A stretch of 64,000 bases of DNA from Cupriavidus basilensis (GCF_008801925.2 NZ_CP062803.1:4030001-4094000); one strand, 5' to 3'. Numbered from the stretch's first letter, positions 28,401 through 38,646 are shown. Program-made: numbers and translations. Notes: generated from the sequence alone by a model not told the origin.

Positions 28401-29063
28401 TCAGGCCAGCGCGGCGGAGGCCCGTTCAAACGCGTCGAGAATCGGGGCAAGCCGCTCACGCTTGAGTTTGAGGGCAGCCTGGTTGACCACCAGGCGCGAC
28501 GATATCTGCACGATCTCTTCCACTTCGACCAGGTTGTTGGCGCGCAAGGTCCCCCCGGTGCTGACCAGGTCGACGATGGCGTCGGCCAGTCCCACCAGCG
28601 GCCCGAGTTCCATCGAGCCATACAGCTTGATCAGGTCCACGTGCACGCCCTTCTTGGCGAAGTGCTCGCGCGCGGTCTGCACATATTTGGTGGCCACGGC
28701 CAGCCGCGCGCCCTGGCGCACCGCGCTGGCGTAGTCGAAGCCGGCCGAGGTTGCAACCGACATGCGGCACTTGGCGATATTCAGGTCGATCGGTGCGTAG
28801 AGCCCGGCCATGCCGTGTTCCATCAGCACGTCCTTGCCAGCCACGCCGAAGTCGGCCGCGCCGTATTGCACGTAGGTCGGCACATCGGAGGCGCGCACGA
28901 TGATGACGCGCACGTCCGGATCGGAGGTGGGCAGGATCAGCTTGCGCGAGGTCTCCGGATCCTCGGTGACGTGGATGCCGGCCGCCTCGAGCAGCGGCAT
29001 GGTTTCGGTGAAGATCCGGCCCTTGGAGAGGGCCAGCGTCAACTGGGTCGGGGAGGGGCTCAT
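28401..29063 (-). CDS. hisG: ATP phosphoribosyltransferase, short form
   Basis: A 220-residue catalytic subunit for the first committed step of histidine synthesis (ATP + PRPP). The phosphate-binding region [18 protein letters not shown] and the N-terminal LALSKGRIF are visible. The C-terminal regulatory domain of the long form is absent, so this short HisG should need a HisZ partner for activity and feedback inhibition. No hisZ is in the window. It sits 26 bp after murA. Confidence 0.96.
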   Translation of the reverse strand: MSPSPTQLTLALSKGRIFTETMPLLEAAGIHVTEDPETSRKLILPTSDPDVRVIIVRASDVPTYVQYGAADFGVAGKDVLMEHGMAGLYAPIDLNIAKCRMSVATSAGFDYASAVRQGARLAVATKYVQTAREHFAKKGVHVDLIKLYGSMELGPLVGLADAIVDLVSTGGTLRANNLVEVEEIVQISSRLVVNQAALKLKRERLAPILDAFERASAALA

Positions 29064-29089
29064 CTGCGTCCTTTTATCTTTTCGTGCGC

Positions 29090-30346
<1,257 letters not shown>

Positions 30347-30550
30347 TCAATTCCGGCCGGCCGCCCGCTGGCGTCCGGCATGTTTCATTACGGTCCGAGG
30401 CGGTGCGTCAAGGCGCGCCGCCGCAGCATCTGATACCCGTGGGCCGCCGCGCGAGTGACGCGGGCCCTGATTGTCATGTCCGGCCTGTCGGGCGGCCAGC
30501 TTGTTGGTCCGTATTTATTCGTGCGAGTCCGCCTTGTTCCGGCGCTTGGC

Positions 30551-30808
30551 TTACTGCTTTCCCTCGCCCGCCTGCGCCTGCCATTCGGCCGGCGTCAGCG
30601 TCTTCATCGACAGCGCGTGGATCTCGGCGCGCATGCGGTCGCCCAGCGCGGCATAGACCTGCTGGTGCCGCTGGATCAGGCGCTTGCCGTCAAACTGGGC
30701 GCTGACGATGGTGGCAAAGAAGTGCTGGCCGTCGCCCTCCACTTCCAGGTGTTCGCAGGGCAGCCCTTGGGCGATGTAGTCACTGACTTGTTGGGGTGTA
30801 GGCAGCAT
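30551..30808 (-). CDS. BolA-family protein (IbaG/YrbA type)
   Basis: An 85-residue BolA-fold protein, likely a monothiol-glutaredoxin partner in Fe-S cluster trafficking or acid-stress response. The core VEGDGQHFFATIVSAQFDGKRLIQRHQQVYAALGDRMRAEIHALSMK (given here as a region, residues ~23-69) holds the helix-turn-helix-like segment and a conserved His. The pairing with murA downstream is the same as E. coli ibaG-murA. A 210-bp gap with no visible feature separates the two. Confidence 0.9.
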   Translation of the reverse strand: MLPTPQQVSDYIAQGLPCEHLEVEGDGQHFFATIVSAQFDGKRLIQRHQQVYAALGDRMRAEIHALSMKTLTPAEWQAQAGEGKQ

Positions 30809-30889
30809 GATGGTCTTTTCGCGTTGATTCGCTTGCGGTTCCGGATCTGGCTAGATGGGCTCTTGGCGTTCTGCTCTTGTGGGTAGCGT

Positions 30890-31720
30890 TCAGTGGCGCA
30901 GCTTGTAGCCGCTTTTGAGCAGCTGCAGCGCGACCGTGGCAAGCACCACGAAAGCCGTACCTACGACTGCAAGGCTGAAGGCCGGCGCCACGTCGGAGAC
31001 GCCAAAGAAGCCATAGCGGAAACCGTCGATCATGTAGAAGAACGGATTGGCGTGCGACACCGCTTGCCAGAAGGGAGGCAGCGAGTGGATCGAATAAAAC
31101 ACGCCTGACAAGAAGGTGGCCGGCATGATCAGGAAGTTCTGGAAGGCCGCGAGCTGGTCGAATTTCTCGGCCCAGATCCCGGCAATCAGCCCCAGCGTGC
31201 CAAGGATCGCCGCGCCCAGCACGGCAAACACCAGGATCCACGCGATATTGGCGAAATGCAGGTTGGCGAACCAGGCCGTCACCAGCAGCACGCCCAGGCC
31301 TACGGCCAGGCCGCGCACGACGGAAGCCACCACATAGGCACCGAACATTTCCCAGTGCGACAGCGGCGGCAGCATGATGAACACCAGGTTGCCGGTGATC
31401 TTGGACTGGATCAGCGACGACGAACTATTGGCGAAGGCATTCTGCAGCACGCTCATCATCACCAGCCCGGGCACAAGGAAGGCCGTGTAGCTGATCTGGT
31501 CGTAAACCTTCACGCGGTTCTCCAGCACATGGCCGAAGATCAGCAGGTACAGGATCGCGGTGAGTACCGGCGCCGCCACGGTCTGGAAGCTGACCTTCCA
31601 GAAACGCAGCACTTCCTTGTAGAGCAGCGTGCGAAAGCCCACCAGCCCCCCAACCGCCATCGGCGCAAGGTGGGTGTTGATGGCGTCCTGCGTGCCGTCG
31701 AATTCGGTTGGCATCTTCAT
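30890..31720 (-). CDS. ABC-2 type exporter permease (YadH-like)
   Basis: A 276-residue inner-membrane permease with six predicted helices. The segment GTLGLIAGIWAEKFDQLAAF and the following FLIMPATFLSGVFYSIHSLP match the ABC-2 signature of exporters such as YadH/NodJ. It pairs with the ATPase encoded immediately upstream, overlapping by 4 bp (31717-31720). The substrate is unknown; the location between mla genes and murA suggests an envelope component. Confidence 0.92.
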   Translation of the reverse strand: MKMPTEFDGTQDAINTHLAPMAVGGLVGFRTLLYKEVLRFWKVSFQTVAAPVLTAILYLLIFGHVLENRVKVYDQISYTAFLVPGLVMMSVLQNAFANSSSSLIQSKITGNLVFIMLPPLSHWEMFGAYVVASVVRGLAVGLGVLLVTAWFANLHFANIAWILVFAVLGAAILGTLGLIAGIWAEKFDQLAAFQNFLIMPATFLSGVFYSIHSLPPFWQAVSHANPFFYMIDGFRYGFFGVSDVAPAFSLAVVGTAFVVLATVALQLLKSGYKLRH

Positions 31721-32670
31721 GCTGCAGCCTCCACCGCCGTATCCGGCAGCGCGCCCGGCATATGGCCTTCGCGCCGCATGATCTGCACGAACACGTCCTC
31801 CAGGTCTGCCTTGTTGATTTCCATGTCTTCGATCTCGCAGCCGGCCTCGCGGCAGGCGGCCAGGATCGGCTCCACTGCCGGGTAGCCCGACAGCCGCAGC
31901 CGCACCGCGCGTTCGCCCGGATTGGACGAAGGCATGCGCAGCGGCTCAAGCGTGGCCGGCAAGGTACCACGGGAAAATGTCAGCGCCAGCTGCAGCCCGG
32001 CGAACTGGCTCAGCAGGTTGCTGGTGCGGTCCAGCGCCACCACCTCGCCGAACTTGAGCATGGCGATGCGGTCACACAGCGCCTCGGCCTCTTCCAGGTA
32101 GTGCGTGGTCAGGATGATGGTGTGACCTTCGCGATTCAGGCGCGAAATGAACTTCCACAGCGTTTGGCGCAACTCCACGTCGACCCCGGCGGTGGGCTCG
32201 TCGAGCACGATGACCGGCGGCCGGTGCACCAGCGCCTGGGCCACCAGCACGCGGCGCTTCATGCCGCCGGAGAGCTGGCGCATGTTGGCGTCGGCCTTGT
32301 TGGTGAGATCGAGGTTGGCCATGATCTCGTCGATCCAGTCGTCGTTGCGGGTCAGGCCGAAATAGCCAGACTGCAGGCGCAGCGTCTCGCGCACCGTGAA
32401 GAAGGGATCGAAGACCAGTTCCTGCGGCACCACGCCCAGCATGCGCCGCGCCAGCCGGTAATCGGACACTACGTCGTGGCCAAGCACGCTGACGCTGCCG
32501 GAATCGGCACGGTTCAGGCCCGCCAGGATGGAGATCAGCGTGGTCTTGCCTGCACCGTTGGGGCCGAGCAGGCCGAAGAATTCGCCCCGCTCGACGGTGA
32601 AGCTGACACCCTTGAGCGCTTGCAGGTTGCGGTAGCGCTTGCGAACGTCTTTGAGTTCGATGGCTTTCAT
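31717..32670 (-). CDS. ABC exporter ATP-binding protein (YadG-like)
   Basis: A 317-residue ATPase. Walker A is GPNGAGKTTLIS, the signature is LSGGMKRRVLVAQALVHRP, Walker B is VIVLDEPTAGVD, and the H-loop region is TTHYLEEAEALCDRIAML. A C-terminal extension of about 90 residues follows the nucleotide-binding domain, common in ABC-2 exporter ATPases. It is preceded by a 247-bp gap with a -10-like TATAAT, so the exporter pair may have its own promoter within the mla cluster. Confidence 0.93.
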   Translation of the reverse strand: MKAIELKDVRKRYRNLQALKGVSFTVERGEFFGLLGPNGAGKTTLISILAGLNRADSGSVSVLGHDVVSDYRLARRMLGVVPQELVFDPFFTVRETLRLQSGYFGLTRNDDWIDEIMANLDLTNKADANMRQLSGGMKRRVLVAQALVHRPPVIVLDEPTAGVDVELRQTLWKFISRLNREGHTIILTTHYLEEAEALCDRIAMLKFGEVVALDRTSNLLSQFAGLQLALTFSRGTLPATLEPLRMPSSNPGERAVRLRLSGYPAVEPILAACREAGCEIEDMEINKADLEDVFVQIMRREGHMPGALPDTAVEAAA

Positions 32671-32807
32671 GGCCGGATACTGTTTGGCAGGCGCGTCGGG
32701 CTTTTGTGGGCTCGCGCGCCGGCCTCCTTGAAATGGCGGGGACCGCCTGGGTGCTTCGACCGTGTCTTGCCCGAGCCTTATATGCCGGAACGGTCGAACA
32801 ACCCGGA

Positions 32808-32835
32808 ATTATAGGGGATGCGGGAGCAGTCCCGC
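32808..32835 (-). promoter_or_regulatory. candidate internal promoter before the ABC exporter pair
   Basis: A perfect TATAAT lies on the minus strand (32813-32808). Where a -35 would sit there is instead GCGGGA-GCAG-TCCCGC (32820-32835), a 6-bp inverted repeat just upstream of the -10, suggesting activator or repressor control. The leader to the ATPase start would be about 130 nt. Confidence 0.4.
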
Positions 32836-32917
32836 TTTGAGCACGAGGCGTGGCGTGAGCCGCCGCCCGGGCATCGCGGTAGCAAGCGCAGATCAGCAGC
32901 TTGCCACGGATGCCGGT

Positions 32918-33289
32918 TCAATGTCGGTGGGAAACGGTGACTTGCGCGCCCCGCGCGCCCGCTTGGGCGCCGAGTTGCAGCAGGGAATCGACGCCGTATA
33001 GCGTGGCCAGCTCAGCCAGCTGGGCCGGTACGCCGACGAACACGAGCGACTGGCCGCGGCTGGCGGCATCGCGCTGCCAGGCCAGCAAAACGGCGACGGC
33101 GGCGGAGTCGACCTGGGCCAGTTTGCTGCAGTCCACCTGGGCTTCGCCCTGGGCCAGGCGTGCCAGCCCGTCACGCAGCACGGCGGCGGCGTTGCGGTTG
33201 GTCAGCGAGGTGTCGAGCGAAAGCATCTGGCAGCGGTCCGGGGATGCGGGTCTGGGAAAAAGCACTCCCGCAGGTGCGGGAGCGCTCAT
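32918..33289 (-). CDS. mlaB: STAS-domain protein MlaB
   Basis: A 123-residue cytoplasmic STAS protein that stabilises the MlaFE ABC complex. The fold-typical VDCSKLAQVDSAAVAVLLAW covers the conserved loop where the functional residue lies. The N-terminal ~20 residues are atypical, so the alternative start at ATG 33226 (MLSLDTSLTNR) is possible; neither start has a strong ribosome binding site. It follows mlaC by 61 bp. Confidence 0.85.
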   Translation of the reverse strand: MSAPAPAGVLFPRPASPDRCQMLSLDTSLTNRNAAAVLRDGLARLAQGEAQVDCSKLAQVDSAAVAVLLAWQRDAASRGQSLVFVGVPAQLAELATLYGVDSLLQLGAQAGARGAQVTVSHRH

Positions 33290-33350
33290 TGTAGAACACT
33301 TCGGCCAGCCATGCTGCGCCGCAGCCTGCCGCGCAGGCAGGCTCGCAGGC

Positions 33351-33974
33351 TCAGTTCTTGGCGTTGGCGAGCTGGCGGTTGCGGTCCTGCAGCGTCTTGA
33401 TCACGCCGTCCACGCCCTGCTGGCCCACGATGGTGTTGAAGCTGCCCTTGTAGGCCTCGGTCAGCCAGGCGCCCAGCACATTGATGTCATAGACCTTCCA
33501 GCCTTGCGGAGTCTTCTCGAGACGGTAGTCGAGCTGGATCGGCTCGCCCTTGTTGATGACCTGGGTGCGAATGGTGGCATCGGTATCGTCCGGGCTGCCG
33601 CGGTACGGGCGGAACTGCACGCTCTGGTCGCGAATCTGCGCGATGGCGCCCGAATAGGTGCGGATCAGCAGGGTCTTGAACTCGTCCGTGATCTGCTTTT
33701 GCTGCTCGGGTGTGGCCTTGGACCAGTTGCGGCCCATGGCAATCTGCGTGGTCTTCTGGAAATTCGCGTTGGGCAGGATCTTCTGCTCAACCAGCGCCGA
33801 GATCTTGCCGATGTTCCCGGCCTGCATGTCCTTGTCCGCCTTGACCGAAGTCATCACGTCGCTGACCACGGCCTTGACCAGCCCGTCGGGCGTGCTGGCA
33901 TCCTGCGATTGGGCGTGGGCGGCGCCGGAAAAGGCAACCACGGTAAGAAAAGGCAGCAACAGTCGCTTCAGCAT
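33351..33974 (-). CDS. mlaC: MlaC, periplasmic phospholipid-binding protein
   Basis: A 207-residue periplasmic shuttle carrying phospholipid between MlaA and MlaFEDB. A Sec signal (LLLPFLTVVAFSGAAHAQ) is cleaved near residue 21. The body shows the Ttg2D/MlaC pattern: FKTLLIRTYSGAIAQIRDQS, LDYRLEKTPQGWKVYDINVLG and the C-terminal helices. AAGGACG precedes the ATG. Confidence 0.95.
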   Translation of the reverse strand: MLKRLLLPFLTVVAFSGAAHAQSQDASTPDGLVKAVVSDVMTSVKADKDMQAGNIGKISALVEQKILPNANFQKTTQIAMGRNWSKATPEQQKQITDEFKTLLIRTYSGAIAQIRDQSVQFRPYRGSPDDTDATIRTQVINKGEPIQLDYRLEKTPQGWKVYDINVLGAWLTEAYKGSFNTIVGQQGVDGVIKTLQDRNRQLANAKN

Positions 33975-33998
33975 ATTTCGTCCTTATCAATTCGATAA

Positions 33999-34029
33999 CG
34001 CAGGGACACCGGAGTACTGCATCCCTGCG
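33999..34029 (-). promoter_or_regulatory. hairpin between mlaA and mlaC
   Basis: CGCAGGGA (33999-34006) pairs with TCCCTGCG (34022-34029) around a 15-nt loop, 25 bp before the mlaC start. There is no U-tract. The 203-bp mlaA-mlaC gap otherwise contains nothing recognisable. Confidence 0.45.
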
Positions 34030-34177
34030 CGTTCCGGCGCCAAGGCCGGCAATGGTCATGCGCCGAGTTGGAGTTCGGGCAAGGCCTGCGAGTTCGCGGC
34101 GCCGGAGCCTCCGACACCACATTTTCATACTTTGTTGCACCACTCACAGCGGCGACACGAGCCGCGGCAAATCCCAC

Positions 34178-35008
34178 TCAGCGCAGGCGGAAATTGCCGA
34201 TATTGCCCGGCATCTGCACTGGCGGCGTGGGCAGCGCCTGGTTTTCCTGCGTGGCATCCGGCGGCGGGCTGGCCGGCACGGTATCGTCGCTCTCCGGCGG
34301 GTTGCCATCATAGATCTGGTACTCGCGGCGCTGCAGGTATGCATCGCGCAGGAAGGCGTACTTGTCGAGCGCCGCCATCTCGATCAGGCCCGTGGCGCCA
34401 AGCAGCGAAGCCCGGGTGTTGACGACACGCACCCCGAACAGCGAGTTGCGCAGCCACACGGGATCGATATACGCCGACGGATCGATCTGGCGGTCAACCA
34501 GCATGCCGGCGGTATCGCGCACCGTGCTCGGCCCGAACAGCGGCAGCACCAGGTACGGACCTGCCGGCACGCCCCATACGCCCAAGGTCTGGCCAAAGTC
34601 TTCCTTGTACTTCGGCAAGCCCGCCGGCGTGGCGATATCGATCAGCCCGCCGATGCCCAGCACGCTGTTGATGGCCACGCGCATGGTGTCTTCCGCGGCG
34701 CGGGTGGGCTTGCCCTGCAGCAGGTTGTTGACGGCCGAGTAGACATCGCTGACGTTGGAGAAGGCGTTGTCGATCGCGGTGCGGATCGGCGACGGAACGT
34801 AATCGGCGTACACCTGGGCAACCGGTCGCAGCACGGTCCTGTCGACGGCGTCGTTGACCTTGAAGACTTCCCGGTTGAAGGGCTCGATAGGATCCTTCGG
34901 GTTGGCGTTCGGGCCAGTGGCGCAACCTGCCGCCAGCCATGCAACCAAGGCTGCCAGCAAGCAGTTTCGCCCCACGCGCCAGCGCGTGGCAGCACGCCAG
35001 CCGGTCAT
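34178..35008 (-). CDS. mlaA: MlaA (VacJ) outer-membrane lipoprotein
   Basis: A 276-residue lipoprotein that removes mislocalised phospholipid from the outer leaflet and hands it to MlaC. The lipobox is LAAGC near residue 29. Family segments are DPIEPFNREVFKVNDAVDR, VLGIGGLIDIATPAGLP, LGVWGVPAGPYLVLPLFGPS and DPVWLRNSLFGVRVV. The Pro-rich C-terminal tail is variable. In E. coli mlaA is unlinked from mlaFEDCB; here it sits inside the operon, overlapping mlaD by 4 bp. Confidence 0.95.
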   Translation of the reverse strand: MTGWRAATRWRVGRNCLLAALVAWLAAGCATGPNANPKDPIEPFNREVFKVNDAVDRTVLRPVAQVYADYVPSPIRTAIDNAFSNVSDVYSAVNNLLQGKPTRAAEDTMRVAINSVLGIGGLIDIATPAGLPKYKEDFGQTLGVWGVPAGPYLVLPLFGPSTVRDTAGMLVDRQIDPSAYIDPVWLRNSLFGVRVVNTRASLLGATGLIEMAALDKYAFLRDAYLQRREYQIYDGNPPESDDTVPASPPPDATQENQALPTPPVQMPGNIGNFRLR

Positions 35009-35532
35009 TTCACCACCCCGGCTGCGCCGCTGGCGGCTCCAGCGGCAGCACCGCCTGCATTGTTGCCACCCGCCCCCGCATCGGCGGCCTTGTTGTACAG
35101 GAACTGCCCGATCAGGTTTTCCAGCACCACGGCCGACTGCGTCATTGTGATGCGCGAGCCTTCCGCCAGCATGGCGGTGTCGCCGCCCGCCTCAAGGCCG
35201 AGGTACTGCTCCCCGAGCAAGCCCGAGGTCAGGATCTTGGCCGAGGTGTCCTTGGGAAACTGGTAGCGCTTTTCCAGGTTAAGCGTCACGGTCGCCTGGT
35301 AGGTCTTGTCGTCGAAGCTGATATCCGCCACGCGGCCCACCACCACGCCGGCGCTCTTCACCGGGGCACGCGGCTTCAGGCCGCCGATATTATCGAAGCG
35401 CGCCTGCACCGAGTAGGTGTCTTGGAACGACAGGGCGCTCATGTTGCCGGCCTTGAGCGCCAGGAACAGCAGCGCCACGAAACCCGCCACAACAAACAGC
35501 CCAACCCAGAAATCGAGTGTATTTCTTTTCAT
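35005..35532 (-). CDS. mlaD: MlaD, MCE-domain substrate-binding protein
   Basis: A 175-residue inner-membrane-anchored MCE protein forming the hexameric ring of the MlaFEDB complex. The N-terminal helix is FWVGLFVVAGFVALLFLALK and the MCE domain follows (YSVQARFDNIGGLKPRAPVK, VGRVADISFD). The ATG at 35532 (MKRNTLDFW) is taken because it starts the conserved N-terminus. The C-terminus is Ala/Gly-rich low complexity. Confidence 0.95.
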   Translation of the reverse strand: MKRNTLDFWVGLFVVAGFVALLFLALKAGNMSALSFQDTYSVQARFDNIGGLKPRAPVKSAGVVVGRVADISFDDKTYQATVTLNLEKRYQFPKDTSAKILTSGLLGEQYLGLEAGGDTAMLAEGSRITMTQSAVVLENLIGQFLYNKAADAGAGGNNAGGAAAGAASGAAGVVK

Positions 35533-35581
35533 CTGCGTCTCTTCTTCAAGTACTCCGGCTCCGGCGACCGCACCGGCCATG

Positions 35582-36358
35582 TCAGCTGAACATCAGCGCA
35601 GTCAGCAGGAAATCCAGCGCCAGCACCGCCAGCGAGGCAATCACGACAGTGCGCGTGGTGGCGCGCGACACGCCTTCCGGCGTCGGCTTGGCCTGATAGC
35701 CCTGGTACAACGCTATAAACGTCACCGCGACGCCAAAAATGAAGCTCTTTATGACGCCATTGAGCACGTCATTGCGAACATCCACGCCGTTTTGCATCTG
35801 CGACCAGAACGCGCCCGCGTCCACGCCGATCATCTGCACCCCGACCACATAGCCACCCAGGATGCCAACGGCGCTGAAAATCGCCGCCAGCACCGGCATG
35901 GCAACCACGCCAGCCCAGAAGCGCGGCGCAATCACGCGCTGCAGCGGATTGACCGCCATCATTTCCATGGCGGTGAGCTGCTCACCGGCCTTCATCAGGC
36001 CGATCTCGGCGGTGAGTGACGTGCCCGCGCGGCCGGCGAACAGCAGCGCCGTCACCACCGGGCCCAGCTCGCGCACCAGCGACAGTGCCACCAGCAGCCC
36101 CAGCGCCTGCTCGGAGCCATAGCGATTTAGCGTGTAATAGCCCTGCAAACCCAGCACGAAGCCGACAAACAGGCCGGAGACCGCAATGATCACCAGCGAC
36201 AGGTTGCCGACAAAGAAAATCTGGTCGCTCACCAGCCGGAAGCGGCGCAGCAGCGCCGGAGACATCGCCAGTACCGTGAAAAACATGCGCGTAGCATGAC
36301 CCAGGCCGCTGACCGACTGCCGCACCGCGGAGCCGATGCTCGTGAAAAATCCCGTCAT
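35582..36358 (-). CDS. mlaE: MlaE, ABC permease for phospholipid transport
   Basis: A 258-residue permease of the MlaE/YrbE family. Conserved segments are GFVLGLQGYYTLNRYGSEQA, RELGPVVTALLFAGRAGTSL and AEIGLMKAGEQLTAMEMM. The start overlaps the mlaF stop by 4 bp (36355-36358), and mlaD follows after 49 bp. Confidence 0.96.
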   Translation of the reverse strand: MTGFFTSIGSAVRQSVSGLGHATRMFFTVLAMSPALLRRFRLVSDQIFFVGNLSLVIIAVSGLFVGFVLGLQGYYTLNRYGSEQALGLLVALSLVRELGPVVTALLFAGRAGTSLTAEIGLMKAGEQLTAMEMMAVNPLQRVIAPRFWAGVVAMPVLAAIFSAVGILGGYVVGVQMIGVDAGAFWSQMQNGVDVRNDVLNGVIKSFIFGVAVTFIALYQGYQAKPTPEGVSRATTRTVVIASLAVLALDFLLTALMFS

Positions 36359-37176
36359 CGTCCGGCCCCGCTCACGAAGTCCTCGGCCAGCGACGGCCCC
36401 GGATAGTGGAACGGGACCGGGCCGTCGGGCTCGGCATGGACGAACTGATGCACGAAGGGATCCGTCGAGGCACGCAGGGCCTCGGGCTCGCCTTCGGCGG
36501 CAATGCGGCCATTTGCAATGAAATAGACGTAGTCGGCGATGAGAAAAGTCTCGTTGACGTCATGCGACACGATGATGGTAGTAGCTCCCAGCGCGTCGTT
36601 CAGGCTGCGGATCAGGCGCGCGGTCAGGCCCAGCGAGATCGGGTCGAGGCCGGCAAACGGCTCGTCATACATCAGCAGGGCCGGATCGAGTGCGATCGCC
36701 CGGGCCAGCGCCACCCGGCGCGCCATGCCACCGGAGATCTCCGACGGCATCAGCTCGCGCGCGCCGCGCAGGCCGACGGCGTTGAGCTTCATCAGCACCA
36801 GGTCGCGGATCATTGACTCGGGCAAGTCGGTATGTTCGCGCAACGGGAAGGCAACGTTATCGAACACGGAGAGATCGGTGAACAACGCGCCAAACTGGAA
36901 CAGCATGCCCATCTGCCGCCGCACGGCATACAGGTCATGACGGTCGAGGGCGGGAATATTAGCGCCGTTGAACAGCACCTGGCCGCTCTGCGGCCTGACC
37001 TGGCCGCCGATCAGGCGCATCACGGTGGTCTTGCCGCAGCCGGAGCCGCCCATGACAGCCACCACCTTGCCGCGCGGGAAGCGCATGCTAAGGCCCGACA
37101 GGATTGGCTTGCCGCCCGCCGTATAGGCGAAATCGACAGATTGGAGCTCGACGAGGTTTGAGGCGGAATCGGTCAC
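36355..37176 (-). CDS. mlaF: MlaF, ATPase for phospholipid transport
   Basis: A 273-residue ATPase driving the MlaFEDB complex. Walker A is MGGSGCGKTTVMR, the signature is EISGGMARRVALARAIA, Walker B is LLMYDEPFAGLDP, and SHDVNETFLIADYVYF holds the switch His. It is the first gene of the mla operon and of the whole 18.7-kb minus-strand block; a TATAAT lies about 27 bp upstream. Confidence 0.96.
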   Translation of the reverse strand: MTDSASNLVELQSVDFAYTAGGKPILSGLSMRFPRGKVVAVMGGSGCGKTTVMRLIGGQVRPQSGQVLFNGANIPALDRHDLYAVRRQMGMLFQFGALFTDLSVFDNVAFPLREHTDLPESMIRDLVLMKLNAVGLRGARELMPSEISGGMARRVALARAIALDPALLMYDEPFAGLDPISLGLTARLIRSLNDALGATTIIVSHDVNETFLIADYVYFIANGRIAAEGEPEALRASTDPFVHQFVHAEPDGPVPFHYPGPSLAEDFVSGAGR

Positions 37177-37202
37177 GTTGGCACCGTGTTAGGCAGTCCG
37201 CC

Positions 37203-37208
37203 ATTATA
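37203..37208 (-). promoter_or_regulatory. -10 element upstream of mlaF
   Basis: A perfect TATAAT on the minus strand about 27 bp before the mlaF start, giving a leader of roughly 20 nt. The -35 position (CGGGCA at 17 bp spacing) is poor, so an activator may be needed. Confidence 0.5.
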
Positions 37209-37259
37209 AGGGCTACTACCTAGGGATGCCCGGGACAGTGTGGCGCAATCCACATCCAC

Positions 37260-37276
37260 ACAATGCAAATCATTGT
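37260..37276. promoter_or_regulatory. AT-rich palindrome upstream of mlaF, Fur-box-like
   Basis: ACAATG-CAAAT-CATTGT is a perfect 6-bp inverted repeat 84-100 bp upstream of mlaF and downstream of the TctC-type gene. On the minus strand the 19 bp around it match the Fur consensus at 12 of 19 positions by eye, which is suggestive but not convincing. Confidence 0.3.
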
Positions 37277-37327
37277 TTCATCACATTTGAGTTGCAGGCT
37301 TCGGAGATCTCTACTGAAAAAGCGAAG

Positions 37328-38431
37328 TCAAGGTTCAGTAGGCCCGCCAGTTTGCCGCAAGATCACCTGCCACTGGATCGACTCCGACCGGATCGCTGTC
37401 GCAAAGGCTTCCGGCGAATCGCGCAACGGCGTCAGGCCGGCAGCCAGCAGGCGATCCCGCACCTCGCGCTCACCCATCACGCCGTCGAGCTCGCTGGCGA
37501 TCCGCGCCACGATGGCGTGCGGTGTCTTGGCCGGGGCAATGACGCCGTACCAGGCCGCCGCGCCGTAGCCATCCACCCCCGACTCCTGCAGCGTGGGCAC
37601 CGTGGGCGCCAGTTGCGAACGCGCCACACCAGTTACGCCGAGCAGGCGCAGATTGCCGCTCTTGACCTGGGCCTGGACGGAAGCAAACGCGCAGAAGCAA
37701 GCGCTGACGCGCCCTGCCAGCATCTCCTGCACCACCGCCGCCTCGCCCTTGGCCGTAACCAGCGGCACCCCGTTTGGCACACCATGCACAGCGTATTGGG
37801 CATAGAGGTGCGAGGGGCTGCCGGCCTGGCCGGAACCGTAGCTGTAGGAGCCCGGACTGGCATTGACCGCGGCGAGCCATTGCTGCGGCGTGCGCATGGG
37901 CAGGCGTGCATCGATCACCAGGAACAGCGGCATGGTCGCGACCCGCGCCACCGGCGTGAAGTCGCGCACTACGTCATAAGGCACCGGCTCCAGGCCGGGC
38001 TGGATCAGCATGGTGGCCTGGTGAAACAGCAGGGTATGCCCGTCGGAACTGGCCTTGGCCACCACATCTCCCGCCGTGGTGCCGCCCGCGCCGGGCCGGT
38101 TGTCGACGTCGACCGGCACGCCGAGGCGTACCGCCAGGCGCTCGGCCAGCAGGCGCGCCACGGCATCCGGCACGCCACCTGCCGGAAAAGGCACAATCAG
38201 GCGAATGGGGCGGACGGGAAACGATATCGGGCGCGCAGACGCCGCCGCCGGGGTAGCCGGCACGGTGACCGGTCGGGCCAGACCGGACCCACTCGCGGCA
38301 AGCACCAGGGCAGCGAGGAACAGCGCATGCCTGACGTGCGAAAACAACGGCGGACAAGCCGGCATGGCAGCGGGGTGAAGCAACTTCGCCTTACCTCGCC
38401 AAAGTCGCGAAACAATGCGCACTTCGGACAT
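37328..38431 (-). CDS. Bug/TctC-family periplasmic solute-binding protein
   Basis: A 367-residue binding protein of the tripartite tricarboxylate transporter (Bug) family, very abundant in Cupriavidus and Bordetella relatives. Family segments are PIRLIVPFPAGGVPDAVARL, VDVDNRPGAGGTTAGDVVAKA, and GYGAAAWYGVIAPAKTP. The N-terminus is longer than usual, with the hydrophobic stretch ALFLAALVLAASGSGLA near residues 36-52, so the signal peptide may start at an internal Met (38365). GGAGG just before ATG 38431 supports the longer form. No TctA/TctB genes are adjacent, as common for orphan Bug proteins. Confidence 0.88.
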   Translation of the reverse strand: MSEVRIVSRLWRGKAKLLHPAAMPACPPLFSHVRHALFLAALVLAASGSGLARPVTVPATPAAASARPISFPVRPIRLIVPFPAGGVPDAVARLLAERLAVRLGVPVDVDNRPGAGGTTAGDVVAKASSDGHTLLFHQATMLIQPGLEPVPYDVVRDFTPVARVATMPLFLVIDARLPMRTPQQWLAAVNASPGSYSYGSGQAGSPSHLYAQYAVHGVPNGVPLVTAKGEAAVVQEMLAGRVSACFCAFASVQAQVKSGNLRLLGVTGVARSQLAPTVPTLQESGVDGYGAAAWYGVIAPAKTPHAIVARIASELDGVMGEREVRDRLLAAGLTPLRDSPEAFATAIRSESIQWQVILRQTGGPTEP

Positions 38432-38527
38432 CAATTCCTCCGGGCCACCGGCTTCGCCGTGGCGTCTTGATCGGCTGAAAAGGGATTAGCGAGGCAGTCT
38501 TTGTTTTCTTTGTTTTAATTGTCAGGT

Positions 38528-38543
38528 CATTCTACGAAGAATG
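38528..38543. promoter_or_regulatory. inverted repeat in the divergent Bug/GNAT region
   Basis: CATTCT-ACGA-AGAATG lies about 100 bp upstream of the Bug-protein start and 118 bp upstream of the GNAT start, beside a T-rich tract (38501-38520). It is a reasonable operator candidate for the Bug gene. Confidence 0.35.
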
Positions 38544-38646
38544 CCCAAAACCGCACAGACCACGTTAACCATAGCCGGGACAACCCTGTGAGCACGGCTG
38601 GACGCGGATCTCCGGGCGTTCACGGCGCCTGTGCTTCGACGCCGCC

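Noticed and set aside
37203..37276. Confident Fur-box annotation upstream of mlaF
   Set aside because: The match to consensus is only about 12 of 19 positions by eye and the central bases do not fit, so it is listed only as a weak candidate.
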